The position numbers were made by a program, and so were the translations under genes. DNA of 64,000 nt from Woodsholea maritima DSM 17123 (GTDB lineage Bacteria; Pseudomonadota; Alphaproteobacteria; Caulobacterales; Maricaulaceae), in NCBI RefSeq assembly GCF_000382325.1, contig NZ_KB908056.1, forward strand, positions 1 through 64,000, read 5' to 3'. Position 1 is the stretch's first letter. Each line of letters opens with the position of its first letter. A model generated the notes under the pieces. It was not told the DNA's origin and searched no databases. It saw only the letters and a program-made list of their open reading frames with translations. Shown in pieces: positions 30,319-39,263 of the stretch.

Positions 30319-32552
30319 TGGCATCGGTAGATCCAAAATACGCCGAGGGCATTGATGAAGCCATCGCCCTCGATCATGTCACGGCCGAGGAATATGAGGT
30401 CATTCTCAAAGAATTGGGCCGCGCGCCCAATATCGTTGAGCTGGGCATTTTCTCGGTGATGTGGTCAGAGCATTGCTCTTACAAATCCTCTCGCCTGCAT
30501 TTGGGTAAATTCCCCACCACCGGTGAGCGCGTGGTCTATGGCCCTGGTGAAAATGCCGGCGTGGTCGATATCGGCGATAATCAAGTGGCCATCTTCAAGA
30601 TGGAAAGCCACAATCACCCCTCTTATATCGAGCCTTATCAGGGCGCGGCGACCGGCGTCGGCGGTATCTTGCGCGATGTCTTCACCATGGGCGCACGCCC
30701 GATTGCGCTCATGAATGCGCTGCGCTTTGGTGATCCCAGCCATCCTAAAACCCGCCAGCTCGTCTCTGGCGTCGTGGCCGGGATTGGCGGCTATGGCAAT
30801 TGCGTCGGCGTGCCCACCGTGGGCGGTGAGACCAATTTCGACAAAGGCTATAACGGCAATATCCTGGTCAATGCCATGGCTGTGGGCCTAGCCGACCGGG
30901 ATAAGGTCTTCACCGCGGCCGCGCGTGAGATCGGCTATCCGGTGCTGTATGTCGGCTCGAAAACCGGGCGTGATGGCATCCATGGCGCAACCATGGCCTC
31001 AGCAGAATTTGGCGAAGGCTCTGAAGAGAACCGCCCCACCGTTCAGGTTGGCGATCCCTTCACCGAGAAAAAGCTGATCGAAGCCTGTCTGGAATTGATG
31101 AGCGAAGACGCCATTTCCTCAATCCAGGATATGGGCGCAGCCGGTTTGACTTCTTCTTCTGTCGAGATGGCCTCGTCAGGCGGGGTCGGGATCGAGCTGA
31201 ACCTCGATCATGTGCCTCAGCGCGAAACCGCCATGACGGCTTACGAGATGATGCTCTCTGAATCGCAAGAGCGCATGTTGATGATCTTGAAGCCCGGCTC
31301 TGAACACATCGCAGAGCGGATTTTCAAGAAATGGGATCTGGATGTTGCCACCATCGGCGTCACCACCGATACCAAGCGCTTGGTCCTGAAGCATAAAGGC
31401 GAAGTGGTCTGTGACCTGCCGCTCGATCCGATCGGCGATAAGGCTCCCAAATATGACCGCCCGCACCTGCCCTCGGAAGTGCGTGCCAATATTGATCCCA
31501 ACCGCTTAAAAGCGCCCGCTCACCTGGGTGAAGCGCTCTATACCCTGATGACCAGCCCGGACATGGCGTCCAAGCGCTGGATCTGGGAACAATATGATCG
31601 CCATGTCATGGCCGACACCGTGGCCTCATCCCAGAACCCGGCCGATGCCGCAATCGTGCGCATTCACAAGAGCGATAAAGCCTTGGCGATAACGACCGAC
31701 TGCACACCGCGCTATTGCTATGCCGACCCTTATGAGGGTGGTAAGCAAGCGGTCGCCGAAGCCTGGCGCAATCTGACCGCCGTGGGCGCTGAGCCCATCG
31801 CCATCACCGATTGCCTGAACTTTGGCAATCCAGAACGTCCTGAGATTATGGGTCAATTTGTGGGCTGTATCGAAGGCATGGCTGAGGCGTGTCGCACCCT
31901 CAACTTCCCCGTCGTTTCGGGCAATGTCTCGCTGTATAATGAAACCGATGGTCAGGCCATTCCCCCGACCCCTGCGGTCGGTGCGGTGGGCCTGATCGAA
32001 CAGCTCGATCAGCGCGCCACCTATGGTGGGTTGGAAGCGGGCGATGTCCTGTTGATCATTGGGGAAACCCACGGTCATCTGGGCGCTTCACTCTATATGC
32101 GTCATGTCGAAGGCGATGAAGATGGCTCGGCCCCGCCCGTTGATCTGGCCGTTGAGAAGCGCAATGGCGATTTCGTACGCGCCGAGATCAAAGCCGGTCG
32201 CGCCAAGATCGTCCATGACCTCTCTGATGGTGGGCTCGCCTGTGGTGTCGCCGACATGGCGCTCGCCAATATGATCGGCATTAAGCTGGCGTATAATGGC
32301 GATCTGCCGGTCTTTGCCTGGCTGTTCGGTGAAGATCAGGCCCGCTATCTGATCGCAGCCAAGCCCGCTATCGCTGAAGACATTCGTCGCAATGCCAAAG
32401 CCGCAGGCGTGCCTGTGGATGTGTTGGGCCTTGCTGGCGGGGATGCGATCACGATCAATGGCGGTCATGGTCTGGATCTCATTCGCCTCAAAACCGGCCA
32501 TGATGGCTGGCTGCCCGCCTTGATGGCCGGTGAAGCCGCCGCCGCGGAATAA
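30318..32552 (+). CDS. purL: FGAM synthase subunit PurL (small form)
   Basis: The product is 744 residues, the size of the three-part-complex PurL used with PurS and PurQ. '[20 protein letters not shown]' (catalytic His), '[20 protein letters not shown]' (ATP site), and a repeated domain pair are typical. It makes formylglycinamidine ribonucleotide in purine synthesis. The ORF begins in the last base of purQ's stop; an intrinsic terminator follows 26 bases after its own stop, ending the operon. Confidence 0.97.
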   Translation: MASVDPKYAEGIDEAIALDHVTAEEYEVILKELGRAPNIVELGIFSVMWSEHCSYKSSRLHLGKFPTTGERVVYGPGENAGVVDIGDNQVAIFKMESHNHPSYIEPYQGAATGVGGILRDVFTMGARPIALMNALRFGDPSHPKTRQLVSGVVAGIGGYGNCVGVPTVGGETNFDKGYNGNILVNAMAVGLADRDKVFTAAAREIGYPVLYVGSKTGRDGIHGATMASAEFGEGSEENRPTVQVGDPFTEKKLIEACLELMSEDAISSIQDMGAAGLTSSSVEMASSGGVGIELNLDHVPQRETAMTAYEMMLSESQERMLMILKPGSEHIAERIFKKWDLDVATIGVTTDTKRLVLKHKGEVVCDLPLDPIGDKAPKYDRPHLPSEVRANIDPNRLKAPAHLGEALYTLMTSPDMASKRWIWEQYDRHVMADTVASSQNPADAAIVRIHKSDKALAITTDCTPRYCYADPYEGGKQAVAEAWRNLTAVGAEPIAITDCLNFGNPERPEIMGQFVGCIEGMAEACRTLNFPVVSGNVSLYNETDGQAIPPTPAVGAVGLIEQLDQRATYGGLEAGDVLLIIGETHGHLGASLYMRHVEGDEDGSAPPVDLAVEKRNGDFVRAEIKAGRAKIVHDLSDGGLACGVADMALANMIGIKLAYNGDLPVFAWLFGEDQARYLIAAKPAIAEDIRRNAKAAGVPVDVLGLAGGDAITINGGHGLDLIRLKTGHDGWLPALMAGEAAAAE

Positions 32553-32572
32553 AGCCTCATACGCTTGTCAAT

Positions 32573-32605
32573 AAAAAGCCCCGCTCAGTCGAGCGGGGTT
32601 TTTTT
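32573..32605 (+). terminator. Intrinsic terminator of the purCSQL operon
   Basis: ccccgctc-agtc-gagcgggg is a perfect 8 bp stem (32579-32586 with 32591-32598), preceded by five A and followed by seven T. It is a textbook rho-independent terminator. Confidence 0.93.
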
Positions 32606-32651
32606 ATGCTTCTGTCAGACAAGGCGACGCCAGGATGCACTTCTAAATACT

Positions 32652-32739
32652 TGTCATCCCGGAGAAGCGAAGCGCACATCCGGGATCTATTGAGTTTGCC
32701 ATCAAAGTGCATAGATCCCCGATCACGTCGTGGATGACA
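32652..32739. repeat. Dispersed palindromic repeat, copy 2
   Basis: Same 88 bp unit as 14028-14115: ends TGTCATCCCGG and GGATGACA, internal gttgcc-type centre. Arms carry ggagaagcgaagcgcacatccgg instead of the gacgaact... variant. It lies between the purL terminator and the M28 gene. Confidence 0.85.
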
Positions 32740-32783
32740 AGATCGACCGTCCGCCCGCAGCGAAGTGAGAAATTAAGAACACC

Positions 32784-32871
32784 TGTCATCCCGGGCAAGC
32801 GTTAGCGCGACCCGGGATCTATCGAGTTGGCCATCAGAGTGCATAGATCCCGGATCAAGTCCGGGATGACA
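32784..32871. repeat. Dispersed palindromic repeat, copy 3
   Basis: Same family and orientation as copy 2, 44 bases downstream of it. Ends TGTCATCCCGGG and CCGGGATGACA, with an atcgagttggccatcagagtgcatagatccc centre. Together with copy 2 it fills the 390-base gap 32553-32939, which has no gene. Confidence 0.85.
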
Positions 32872-32939
32872 CAACAGGGCTAAGACGCCCCTTTGCCTGA
32901 TCTTGTCACCCCAACTTGATTGGGCAGACAGTGTCTTCC

Positions 32940-33938
32940 CTACTCTCCCGCCTGTTGAGCTGCAGCTTTCTGGGCTGCATGGGCCTCAGCGATCTCATCC
33001 AGCTGCGCATCGGCGCGGTGGGCGACATCGACACTGACCGCGATCGCCCCCAGGAAGAACTCCGTCGTCAGGACCTCATAATCATCACTGGGTTCGTGGT
33101 AATGCTCATGATCTTCCACACCCAGATATATCGCCGGAATACCCGCCCGAATGAAGGCCCCTTGGTCTGACAGCAAAGTCCAGTCATTGCGGGGATTATC
33201 GCTGGGCTCATCATAGCCCATCAACAAGGTTACCGGCGCAGGGATGGCCGCAGCTTCGATCATCTGCTTCAAGAAGGGGAAGTGATAGGTGCCAACGGCA
33301 TAAAGTTCATTCTTCGTATTATAGCCGATCATGTCCATATTCAGCATGAAGGCCACTGTGGTGAGATCCAAAGGCGGCTCATCCACAAAGGCCCGCGCGC
33401 CGCGAAGGCCCATCTCCTCACCATCAAAGGCGATAAGGATCACATCATGGGCGGGAGGGTGATCCATAAAGCTCTGCGCGATGGCGAGCAGCCCGGCAAC
33501 GCCTGAAGCATTGTCATCGGCACCATTATAAATCTCATCCTCGATTACGCCGACATGATCATAGTGTGCGCCCACGACCATGACAGGCCCAGCGCTTTCA
33601 CCGGGAATACGCGCGATCAGATTGATGCCTTGAAAGGTTTCACGCGCACTCTCAGGATCGCGAAAATCAATGGCTTGTTCAAAGCTGAAAGGATGCTCGA
33701 AACTGTCGCCCAAGGGCTGCAAGCCCATCTCAGTATAACGCGCAAGGATGTAATCGCGCGCCAAAGCCCCGCCTTGGGTGCCAATGGCACGCCCAGCCAT
33801 TTCATCCGCCGACAAGATGCGCACATCTTCAAGGGCTTGTTGTTCGCGGGCCTGCAATCGCGGACCTTCCCCCGAACACGCACCCAGCGTGATGACGGCG
33901 AATGATGCGACCATACCGGCCATAAGAATTGACTTCAT
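32940..33938 (-). CDS. M28 family metallopeptidase, lipoprotein
   Basis: The product is 332 residues with a lipoprotein signal ('FAVITLGAC'). Zinc motifs: 'MVVGAHYDHVGV' (His, Asp), 'NGADDNASGVAGLL' (Asp), 'AFDGEEMGLRGARAF' (Glu-Glu), 'MLNMDMIGY' (Asp), 'DHEHYHEPSDDYE' (His). It lacks the PA domain of the larger paralogue at 18771-20390. It is an aminopeptidase of the cell envelope. Divergent from the bolA-grxD pair, with a 126-base intergenic region. Confidence 0.9.
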   Translation of the reverse strand: MKSILMAGMVASFAVITLGACSGEGPRLQAREQQALEDVRILSADEMAGRAIGTQGGALARDYILARYTEMGLQPLGDSFEHPFSFEQAIDFRDPESARETFQGINLIARIPGESAGPVMVVGAHYDHVGVIEDEIYNGADDNASGVAGLLAIAQSFMDHPPAHDVILIAFDGEEMGLRGARAFVDEPPLDLTTVAFMLNMDMIGYNTKNELYAVGTYHFPFLKQMIEAAAIPAPVTLLMGYDEPSDNPRNDWTLLSDQGAFIRAGIPAIYLGVEDHEHYHEPSDDYEVLTTEFFLGAIAVSVDVAHRADAQLDEIAEAHAAQKAAAQQAGE

Positions 33939-34064
33939 AAGCCCCTCCCCGAGCTATGAGCAGGGATGGTCCCTGCGATTTTTTGTCAGCCTACAGCGCC
34001 ATGAGGCTGCATGCTATGAAAACGCGCACTATATTGAGGGCGAAAGAATAAAGGACACGCGCCC

Positions 34065-34295
34065 ATGCCCATGCCCGCAGACGCCATCATCGCCCTGATT
34101 AAAGTGGGCATTCCTGATGCTGAGATCGAGATGATTGATCTGGCCGGGGATAATGATCACTGGAAAGCGATCATTACGTCTGAAAGCTTTCGCGGCCTGC
34201 CGCGCGTGCGCCAGCATCAAAAAGTCTATGCCGCTTTAGGTGACAAAATGGGGGGGGAGTTGCATGCCCTGGCCCTAGAAACCAAAGCCCCTTAA
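34065..34295 (+). CDS. BolA family protein
   Basis: The product is 76 residues. 'IPDAEIEMIDLAGDNDHWKA' and 'FRGLPRVRQHQKVYAALGDK' (conserved LPRV-x-x-HQ) are BolA hallmarks. In alphaproteobacteria this short type pairs with the monothiol glutaredoxin Grx4 and helps to handle iron-sulfur clusters. The grxD gene lies 21 bases downstream, which supports that role. Confidence 0.93.
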   Translation: MPMPADAIIALIKVGIPDAEIEMIDLAGDNDHWKAIITSESFRGLPRVRQHQKVYAALGDKMGGELHALALETKAP

Positions 34296-34316
34296 CCTCT
34301 TGTGGAGCGTCTTCTC

Positions 34317-34646
34317 ATGACTGACCAAGCCATCCTTGACGACATCAAAAACACTGTTTCCAGCCATGATGTGGTGCTGTTCATGAAGGGCACACCCGTC
34401 TTCCCCCAATGCGGATTTTCGTCCGTCGTGGCGCGGGTGCTGGACCATTTGGGCCTGACTTATCATTCAGTCAATGTGCTGGAAGATGATGGCGTACGCC
34501 AAGGCATCAAGGAATTCTCCGATTGGCCGACCATCCCGCAGCTCTATGTCAAAGGAGAATTTGTTGGCGGCTGTGACATCGTTAAAGAGATGTTCGAAAC
34601 CGGCGAGCTTAAAGCCTTCCTCAATGATAAAGGCGTTCTGAACTAA
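34317..34646 (+). CDS. grxD: Monothiol glutaredoxin, Grx4 family
   Basis: The product is 109 residues from ATG 34317. The active site is 'MKGTPVFPQCGFSS' (CGFS, monothiol) and the GSH site is 'WPTIPQLYVKGEFVGGCDI'. These proteins carry [2Fe-2S] clusters and form a complex with BolA. It is second in the bolA-grxD operon and ends with an intrinsic terminator. Confidence 0.95.
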   Translation: MTDQAILDDIKNTVSSHDVVLFMKGTPVFPQCGFSSVVARVLDHLGLTYHSVNVLEDDGVRQGIKEFSDWPTIPQLYVKGEFVGGCDIVKEMFETGELKAFLNDKGVLN

Positions 34647-34670
34647 GCTTCAGACCCAAGCTTTAAAAAT

Positions 34671-34703
34671 AAAAAAGCCGCCTCAGATCTGGGGCGGCTT
34701 TAT
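34671..34703 (+). terminator. Intrinsic terminator of bolA-grxD
   Basis: aaaaaagccgcc-tcagatct-ggggcggctttat: a GCCGCC/GGCGGC stem with A/T flanks, 24 bases after the grxD stop. Confidence 0.85.
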
Positions 34704-34732
34704 GTTGTCTGAACCCAGCGGATGCAGTATTG

Positions 34733-34747
34733 TGGCAAAGATTGCCA
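34733..34747. promoter_or_regulatory. Possible autoregulatory operator of parDE
   Basis: TGGCA-AAGAT-TGCCA is a small perfect palindrome 14 bases before the parD ATG. ParD antitoxins usually bind such sites with a ribbon-helix-helix. This is only a positional guess and the site is short. Confidence 0.35.
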
Positions 34748-34760
34748 AAGGGATGTCACC

Positions 34761-35000
34761 ATGGCCACTATGAATGTCTCGCTGCCCCAAGCCCTGAAAG
34801 ACTGGGTTGAAACGCGTGCAGAAACCGGGCGCTTCAGCAATGCCAGTGATTATGTGCGCGACTTAATCCGACGCGACCAAGACCGCGAAGCCAAAATTTC
34901 AGCTTTACAGACCTATGTCGATGAAGCCCTGGCGAGCGGCATCAGCTCTGCCAGCGTTAGCGACATTAAAGCGCGCTTTAAAACGCATTCGACAACATGA
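34761..35000 (+). CDS. parD: ParD-family antitoxin (ribbon-helix-helix)
   Basis: The product is 79 residues from ATG 34761. 'MATMNVSLPQALKDWVETRA' is the strand and first helix of a ribbon-helix-helix DNA-binding domain; 'GRFSNASDYVRDLIRRDQDR' is characteristic of ParD. The C-terminal part binds and blocks ParE. It overlaps parE by four bases (ATGA). It should repress its own promoter. Confidence 0.9.
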   Translation: MATMNVSLPQALKDWVETRAETGRFSNASDYVRDLIRRDQDREAKISALQTYVDEALASGISSASVSDIKARFKTHSTT

Positions 35001-35290
35001 CCTATCGCCTCAGTCGGGCGGCTGAAGCGGATCTCCAGGCTTTACTTGATTATGGCTACGCCCATTACAGCGCGCACCATGTCGACGCCTACTGGCAGGT
35101 ATTGATAGACGCCTTTGAAACGCTGGGCAGATATCCGCACTTGGCCCGCCTACGCAGGGAGCTAAACCCGCATGTGCGCATTCATCGCTGCCAAGCGCAT
35201 ATCATCATTTACATGCAAGACGACGGCACGCCGGATATTTTGATCCTTCGTGTGCGCCATCATCTCGAAGACTGGCTGAGCGCGTCTTAA
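34997..35290 (+). CDS. parE: ParE/RelE superfamily toxin
   Basis: The product is 97 residues, 'YRLSRAAEADLQALLDYGY' then 'RYPHLARLRRELNPHVRIH' and 'HIIIYMQDDGTPDILILRVR'. This is the ParE type, which usually poisons DNA gyrase rather than mRNA. It is coupled to parD upstream. Its stop overlaps the end of the convergent lipoprotein gene by four bases. Confidence 0.9.
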   Translation: MTYRLSRAAEADLQALLDYGYAHYSAHHVDAYWQVLIDAFETLGRYPHLARLRRELNPHVRIHRCQAHIIIYMQDDGTPDILILRVRHHLEDWLSAS

Positions 35291-35664
35291 CGCTGAACCG
35301 GGTTGATCAGGCGCAAACGCGCGCCCGGCGGCAAGCCCAGATCGTCGCGGGTATAAGTCACTTCCACGCCATTGGGGAAGAAAGCCTCACACAGATCTTC
35401 ATGGATGCGGATCAGCTCAACATCGAAATCCCAACCGGGGCCACCCTCAACATAGGGTTCGAAGCTAGCATCATTGGTGCACCCGCTAGAGCGCACGCGC
35501 ACCACCAGATCGCCATTGGCCTCTAGGCGCCAGCCATAAACGGCCTCACCCACGGGAGTATAAGGAGGCTCATAGGGAGGATAGTTCGAGTGACCACACG
35601 CGGCCAGCCCAAGCGTCACCACCGTCAGACCCAAGCCCGTACGCATCCATTTCATCACAGCCAT
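35287..35664 (-). CDS. Small lipoprotein, unknown function
   Basis: The product is 125 residues from ATG 35664, preceded by GGGGAAGTGCC. The signal 'TVVTLGLAAC' has a lipobox with cysteine. A proline-rich link ('NYPPYEPPYTP') leads into a beta-rich domain with two conserved cysteines ('SSGCTNDASF', 'EDLCEAFFP'), suggesting a disulfide in the periplasm. Family not recognised. Convergent with parE. Confidence 0.75.
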   Translation of the reverse strand: MAVMKWMRTGLGLTVVTLGLAACGHSNYPPYEPPYTPVGEAVYGWRLEANGDLVVRVRSSGCTNDASFEPYVEGGPGWDFDVELIRIHEDLCEAFFPNGVEVTYTRDDLGLPPGARLRLINPVQR

Positions 35665-35771
35665 GGCACTTCCCCTACGCTTAACCATCCCCGTTGGGGC
35701 CACCATAACGCGATCTCGATGGCTAAAACAGGGCAAAGTGAAGACAGATCATGGAAATAACGCACAACAAG

Positions 35772-35805
35772 AAAAAAGGCTGCATGGCAAACCCATGCAG
35801 CCTTT
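35772..35805 (-). terminator. Intrinsic terminator of rpsD
   Basis: aaaggctgcatgg-caaac-ccatgcagccttt is a strong stem (35775-35787 with 35793-35805); on the minus strand it is followed by a U-run (the six A at 35772-35777). It lies 22 bases beyond the rpsD stop. Confidence 0.9.
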
Positions 35806-35827
35806 GTCTGTTGCGAATGCCGTCCCC

Positions 35828-36448
35828 TTAAGAGGAGTAGAATTCGACCACCAGGTTTGGTTCCATTTTCACAGGATAAGGAACATCATTGAATTCCGGA
35901 ATCCGTGTGAAAGTCACCTTCAACGCTTTGGCGTCAACATCGACATAATCAGGAATGTCACGCTCTGGCGATTCCAGGGCTTCCAGCACCAGAGCCATAT
36001 TGCGAGACTTTTCACGCACTTCGATTACATCACCCGGCTTGATACGGTAAGAAGGGATGTTGGTGCGAACACCATTGACCTTCACGTGACCGTGGTTGAT
36101 GAACTGGCGTGCGGCGAACACGGTTGGGACCAGCTTGGCGCGGTATACGATCGCGTCCAAACGAGATTCCAGCAAACCGATCAAGTTTTCCGCGGTGTTG
36201 CCTTTACGACGAGAGGCTTCGTCATAGATGCGGCGGAATTGTTTTTCGGTGATGTTGCCGTAATAGCCTTTGAGTTTCTGCTTAGCCATCAACTGAAGGC
36301 CGAAGTCAGACATCTTGCCTTTACGACGTTGGCCGTGCTGACCAGGGCCATAAGGGCGGCTATTGATTGGAGATTTTGGACGACCCCAAATGTTTTCACC
36401 CATCCGGCGGTCGATTTTGTACTTCTGCGAATGACGCTTAGACATCAA
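35828..36448 (-). CDS. rpsD: 30S ribosomal protein S4
   Basis: The product is 206 residues. The start '[20 protein letters not shown]' and '[20 protein letters not shown]' (S4 domain, residues ~95-155) are diagnostic. S4 binds 16S rRNA early in small-subunit assembly and is often an autoregulator of translation. Here it is a single gene, not in the alpha operon. Terminator downstream. Confidence 0.97.
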   Translation of the reverse strand: MMSKRHSQKYKIDRRMGENIWGRPKSPINSRPYGPGQHGQRRKGKMSDFGLQLMAKQKLKGYYGNITEKQFRRIYDEASRRKGNTAENLIGLLESRLDAIVYRAKLVPTVFAARQFINHGHVKVNGVRTNIPSYRIKPGDVIEVREKSRNMALVLEALESPERDIPDYVDVDAKALKVTFTRIPEFNDVPYPVKMEPNLVVEFYSS

Positions 36449-36607
36449 TACTCTCTTCTACGATATGCACCGGCGAAGGACATTCCCAGGTCCCTCACGA
36501 TTGAAACGGCGGCACGCACATCATCCCGTGACAATAGAAATAGACCAGACAGAGCACGCTCTTCCGGCTGTGGGAAAGCGGGCAAAATACGCATTTCAGC
36601 CCTGAAG

Positions 36608-37357
36608 TCAATTCCTCTTGGCTGTAAAGCTGGGAAGGCCCACCGGCCCGTGAGAGGGGCGATAATGGGTAATGTCTTCCTTCGGACACATACGCGCGAG
36701 CAGATCGGTGAGTGAACGGCCCGGCTCATCGCGAAACCGCTCTTCGAGCACCACATAGGACGCCAGGCGATCAATGCGGAACATGCGAAAATCCTCGCGC
36801 AATTCACACCACGCGGTAAACGTCCACACATGACCCCAGCATTCAATCTGTAACGGACGCACAGTGCGCGCACTGGTTTCCTCTTTCAGCGAGATATAAT
36901 TGATCGAGACTTTATGACGGGTACGAATGGCTTCGCTTAACGGGGCGAGCGCAGAGCGCGCTTCGCGCTCACCCTGCGCCCCACTGACCCAAAAGCCCCA
37001 AGAATGGCCCGAGCGTGGACGGTCACTCGGCAGCACCGCATCAATCTTGGAGAGCGCCGCCTTTGCCGCCCGATCATGGGCCGCATCGGCATAGGCTGAA
37101 ACCATTTGTGCCCCCAGATGCAAGGCGCGCAATTCTTCCTCAGTAAAAGATAAGGGCGGCAGATGCACCGGTTCGCGCAGCAAATAGCCGACCCCGCGCG
37201 CGCCCTCGATGGCAATGCCCGAGCCCACCAGGCTTTCAATATCGCGGTACACCGTGCGTTGCGAAACACCCAGGACCTCAGCCAGGTCTTCAGCCCGGTG
37301 CAGGCGGCCATCGCGGAATATCTGGATCAGTTCAAATAATCGATCGGTCCGGCGCAT
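36608..37357 (-). CDS. WYL domain transcriptional regulator (YafY-like)
   Basis: The product is 249 residues. 'RRTDRLFELIQIFRDGRLHR' with 'AEVLGVSQRTVYRDIESLVG' is a DeoR-type winged helix at the N-terminus; residues ~140-235 form the WYL domain ('VSINYISLKEETSARTVRPL', 'ECWGHVWTFTAWCELREDFR'). It senses an unknown ligand and is in one operon with the ABM-fold gene 12 bases upstream (37372-37725). ATG at 37357 is preferred to the adjacent GTG. The palindrome at 37784 may be its operator. Confidence 0.88.
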   Translation of the reverse strand: MRRTDRLFELIQIFRDGRLHRAEDLAEVLGVSQRTVYRDIESLVGSGIAIEGARGVGYLLREPVHLPPLSFTEEELRALHLGAQMVSAYADAAHDRAAKAALSKIDAVLPSDRPRSGHSWGFWVSGAQGEREARSALAPLSEAIRTRHKVSINYISLKEETSARTVRPLQIECWGHVWTFTAWCELREDFRMFRIDRLASYVVLEERFRDEPGRSLTDLLARMCPKEDITHYRPSHGPVGLPSFTAKRN

Positions 37358-37371
37358 CACACTAATCCTTA

Positions 37372-37725
37372 TCAGGCGGCAAAATGCATCAGTTTGGCGT
37401 GCTTGAACTCCATCATCGCGGTGTCGATGGCGGCGATGAAAGCCTGAAGGCCGGGCTCACTCATAAACCCTTCAGAGGCCGCGCGGGCATCCTCCAGACA
37501 GGCCCAGTGGAGATGATCAAGCCACAGCCCATCCTCCTGCTTCGACAAGCGCCGGCCCATAAAACCGGCAAAGCAAGAGACATAATCCGAAGCTTTCTCT
37601 GCCTCGATCAAAAACGCCTCATCACTAATCCCTGGCTTCAAGCGAAATCGCACCGTCTCCACCACCGGCGGATTGCTGGAGTGCATATAATTCCACTGAT
37701 CGGCTCTTAATATCGCAAGGCTCAT
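37372..37725 (-). CDS. Small ferredoxin-like (ABM-fold) protein
   Basis: The product is 117 residues: 'VVETVRFRLKPGISDEAFLI' and 'DYVSCFAGFMGRRLSKQEDG', 'WLDHLHWACLEDARAASEGF' are typical of antibiotic-biosynthesis-monooxygenase-like dimeric alpha/beta barrels. Substrate unknown. It stands immediately upstream of the WYL regulator and is probably its main target. Confidence 0.75.
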   Translation of the reverse strand: MSLAILRADQWNYMHSSNPPVVETVRFRLKPGISDEAFLIEAEKASDYVSCFAGFMGRRLSKQEDGLWLDHLHWACLEDARAASEGFMSEPGLQAFIAAIDTAMMEFKHAKLMHFAA

Positions 37726-37783
37726 ACCTGATCCCTTCCTTGTCCCTTAGACTAGCTGAGGAGATCATGATGACACAGTCCTC

Positions 37784-37804
37784 CTGACACCTTTTGTCAG
37801 GAGA
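37784..37804. promoter_or_regulatory. Perfect palindrome, likely operator of the WYL-regulated pair
   Basis: TCCTGACA-CCTTT-TGTCAGGA pairs perfectly over 8 bases on each side. It lies 60-80 bases upstream of the start of the ABM-fold gene. Operators of the type TGACA-N5-TGTCA are plausible for WYL/DeoR-like regulators, but binding is inferred only from position. Confidence 0.5.
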
Positions 37805-37910
37805 GGGTTACGCGGGAGCGCGTTTCAACAGGCAAGGCCTGGCGCGAATCGCTTTATCCTCCTGAAAAATACCGCTTGGTCCTATGCTTTACAGAGCCAA
37901 GGATGCGCGC

Positions 37911-38363
37911 ATGAGCCTTGCAGATGGTTTTTTTCTGTTCTTTGCCGCGCTGTCTTGGGGCGGCAGTGCCGCGACGGGCACCATGTTGGCGCTCGCCAAT
38001 GGCACAAGGGATGCGCGCGATCTGGCCATTACCTCAGACCTCGCCTTTCGCACCAATCTGTTCTTGAACACCCCCGCCCTGTTGGGCTGTGCGCCCTTTC
38101 TGGCCGTCAAGCTGACCGGCAGCGGTGCACGGATCGCCCTAGAGCCCGGCCCCCTTGCGCTGGGGCTCTATCTGGGTGTGATCATATTTTGGATCTGGCA
38201 AATGGGCCTGCAAGCGCGTATTCGCTTCGAGAGCCAACGCGCGCGCGCCGCGCATGAGCGCTTGTCCGGGCGTTATTATCGGCTCTATGCCATCGGTTAT
38301 ATTTTGGGTTTTCCCGGCTTTGTGATCATGCCGGTGATTATTGGCCTTACTCTATGGGTTTAG
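37911..38363 (+). CDS. Multipass membrane protein, DUF2269-like
   Basis: The product is 150 residues from ATG 37911, with AAGGA seven bases upstream. Four membrane helices are apparent: ~6-24, ~48-66, ~80-99 and ~128-148. 'LSWGGSAATGTMLAL' and 'NLFLNTPALLGCAP' resemble predicted inner-membrane proteins of the DUF2269 type, though I am not certain. Its 3' end overlaps the convergent TrmJ-like gene by 17 bases. Confidence 0.65.
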   Translation: MSLADGFFLFFAALSWGGSAATGTMLALANGTRDARDLAITSDLAFRTNLFLNTPALLGCAPFLAVKLTGSGARIALEPGPLALGLYLGVIIFWIWQMGLQARIRFESQRARAAHERLSGRYYRLYAIGYILGFPGFVIMPVIIGLTLWV

Positions 38364-39105
38364 CTTCGCCGGCCTCCCCCTTGCGCAAACCATATTTGCC
38401 GCGCCCCTTGGCCAAGGCTTTAATGGCACCGCGTAAGGTGCGCACCTCTTGTTCGGTCAAACCACCGCGCGCAAAGATATTGCGTAAGTTCTGCACCATA
38501 AGGGGCTTTTTTTCAGGGGGATAGAAAAACCCACCCTTTTCCAGCTCTTCTTCGAAATGAACATAAAGGCGCTCTAAATCCTCACGGCTCGCCATCGGCT
38601 CCGCCGTGATAAAATCAGTGTCGATGGGAGCCCCGGCAGCCCATTCATGCGCCAACACCCCGCACGCCATGGATAGATTGAGCGATGAAAAAGAGCGATC
38701 CACCGGCAAGGTGATGATCGCATTGGCCATCGTCACGGCCTCATTGGGCAGACCGGACTTTTCCGCCCCAAATAAAATGCCAACCTTTTGATTCTCTTTG
38801 ATTAGCGTTTTCATCTGGCCGATGGCATCGCGCGCATTGAACACAGGCTTGACCATGCCGCGCGGGCGCGCCGTTGTGGCAAACAGATAGGTGCATTCGC
38901 CAATCGCTGATTCGAGATCATCATATAGCTGCGCCTTTTCCAGCACCGGCGAACCGGCCGCCATAGAGACCGCTTTCGGGTTGGGCCAGCCATCACGCGG
39001 TGCAACGATGCGTAAATCGGATAAGCCGAAATTACCCATCACACGGGCCGCAGCGCCAATATTTTCACCCAGTTGCGGGCCGACTAAGACAAAGGCAGGG
39101 GTCAT
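38347..39105 (-). CDS. TrmJ/SpoU-type RNA methyltransferase
   Basis: The product is 252 residues from ATG 39105 (a TTG directly before it is unlikely). 'PAFVLVGPQLGENIGAAARV', 'MGNFGLSDLRIVAPRDGWPN', 'ILFGAEKSGLPNEAV' and 'LNLSMACGVLAHEW' are the three SPOUT motifs that form the trefoil knot and bind S-adenosylmethionine. TrmJ methylates the 2'-O of tRNA position 32. The C-terminal tail is a helical dimer extension. Ends inside the convergent DUF2269-like gene by 17 bases. Confidence 0.88.
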   Translation of the reverse strand: MTPAFVLVGPQLGENIGAAARVMGNFGLSDLRIVAPRDGWPNPKAVSMAAGSPVLEKAQLYDDLESAIGECTYLFATTARPRGMVKPVFNARDAIGQMKTLIKENQKVGILFGAEKSGLPNEAVTMANAIITLPVDRSFSSLNLSMACGVLAHEWAAGAPIDTDFITAEPMASREDLERLYVHFEEELEKGGFFYPPEKKPLMVQNLRNIFARGGLTEQEVRTLRGAIKALAKGRGKYGLRKGEAGEAKPIE

Positions 39106-39263
39106 CAACTGTAGAGCCTCTTTTGCAAATCCGCTGAGGGTGCTAGATCACCCGCAATGTTTTTCCCTGACGTAAGAGAGCGCAGCCTCTCATCGTCGCA
39201 GTGCAGCCCCGCGAAGGGGGTCCCCCTTTCGCATACCGTCAACAAAAATGAAAGTTCTCAATC

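Noticed and set aside
35663-36715. Long plus-strand open frame of 350 codons opposite rpsD
   Set aside because: It is antisense to the clear S4 gene and has no ribosome binding site or family resemblance; a shadow of rpsD.
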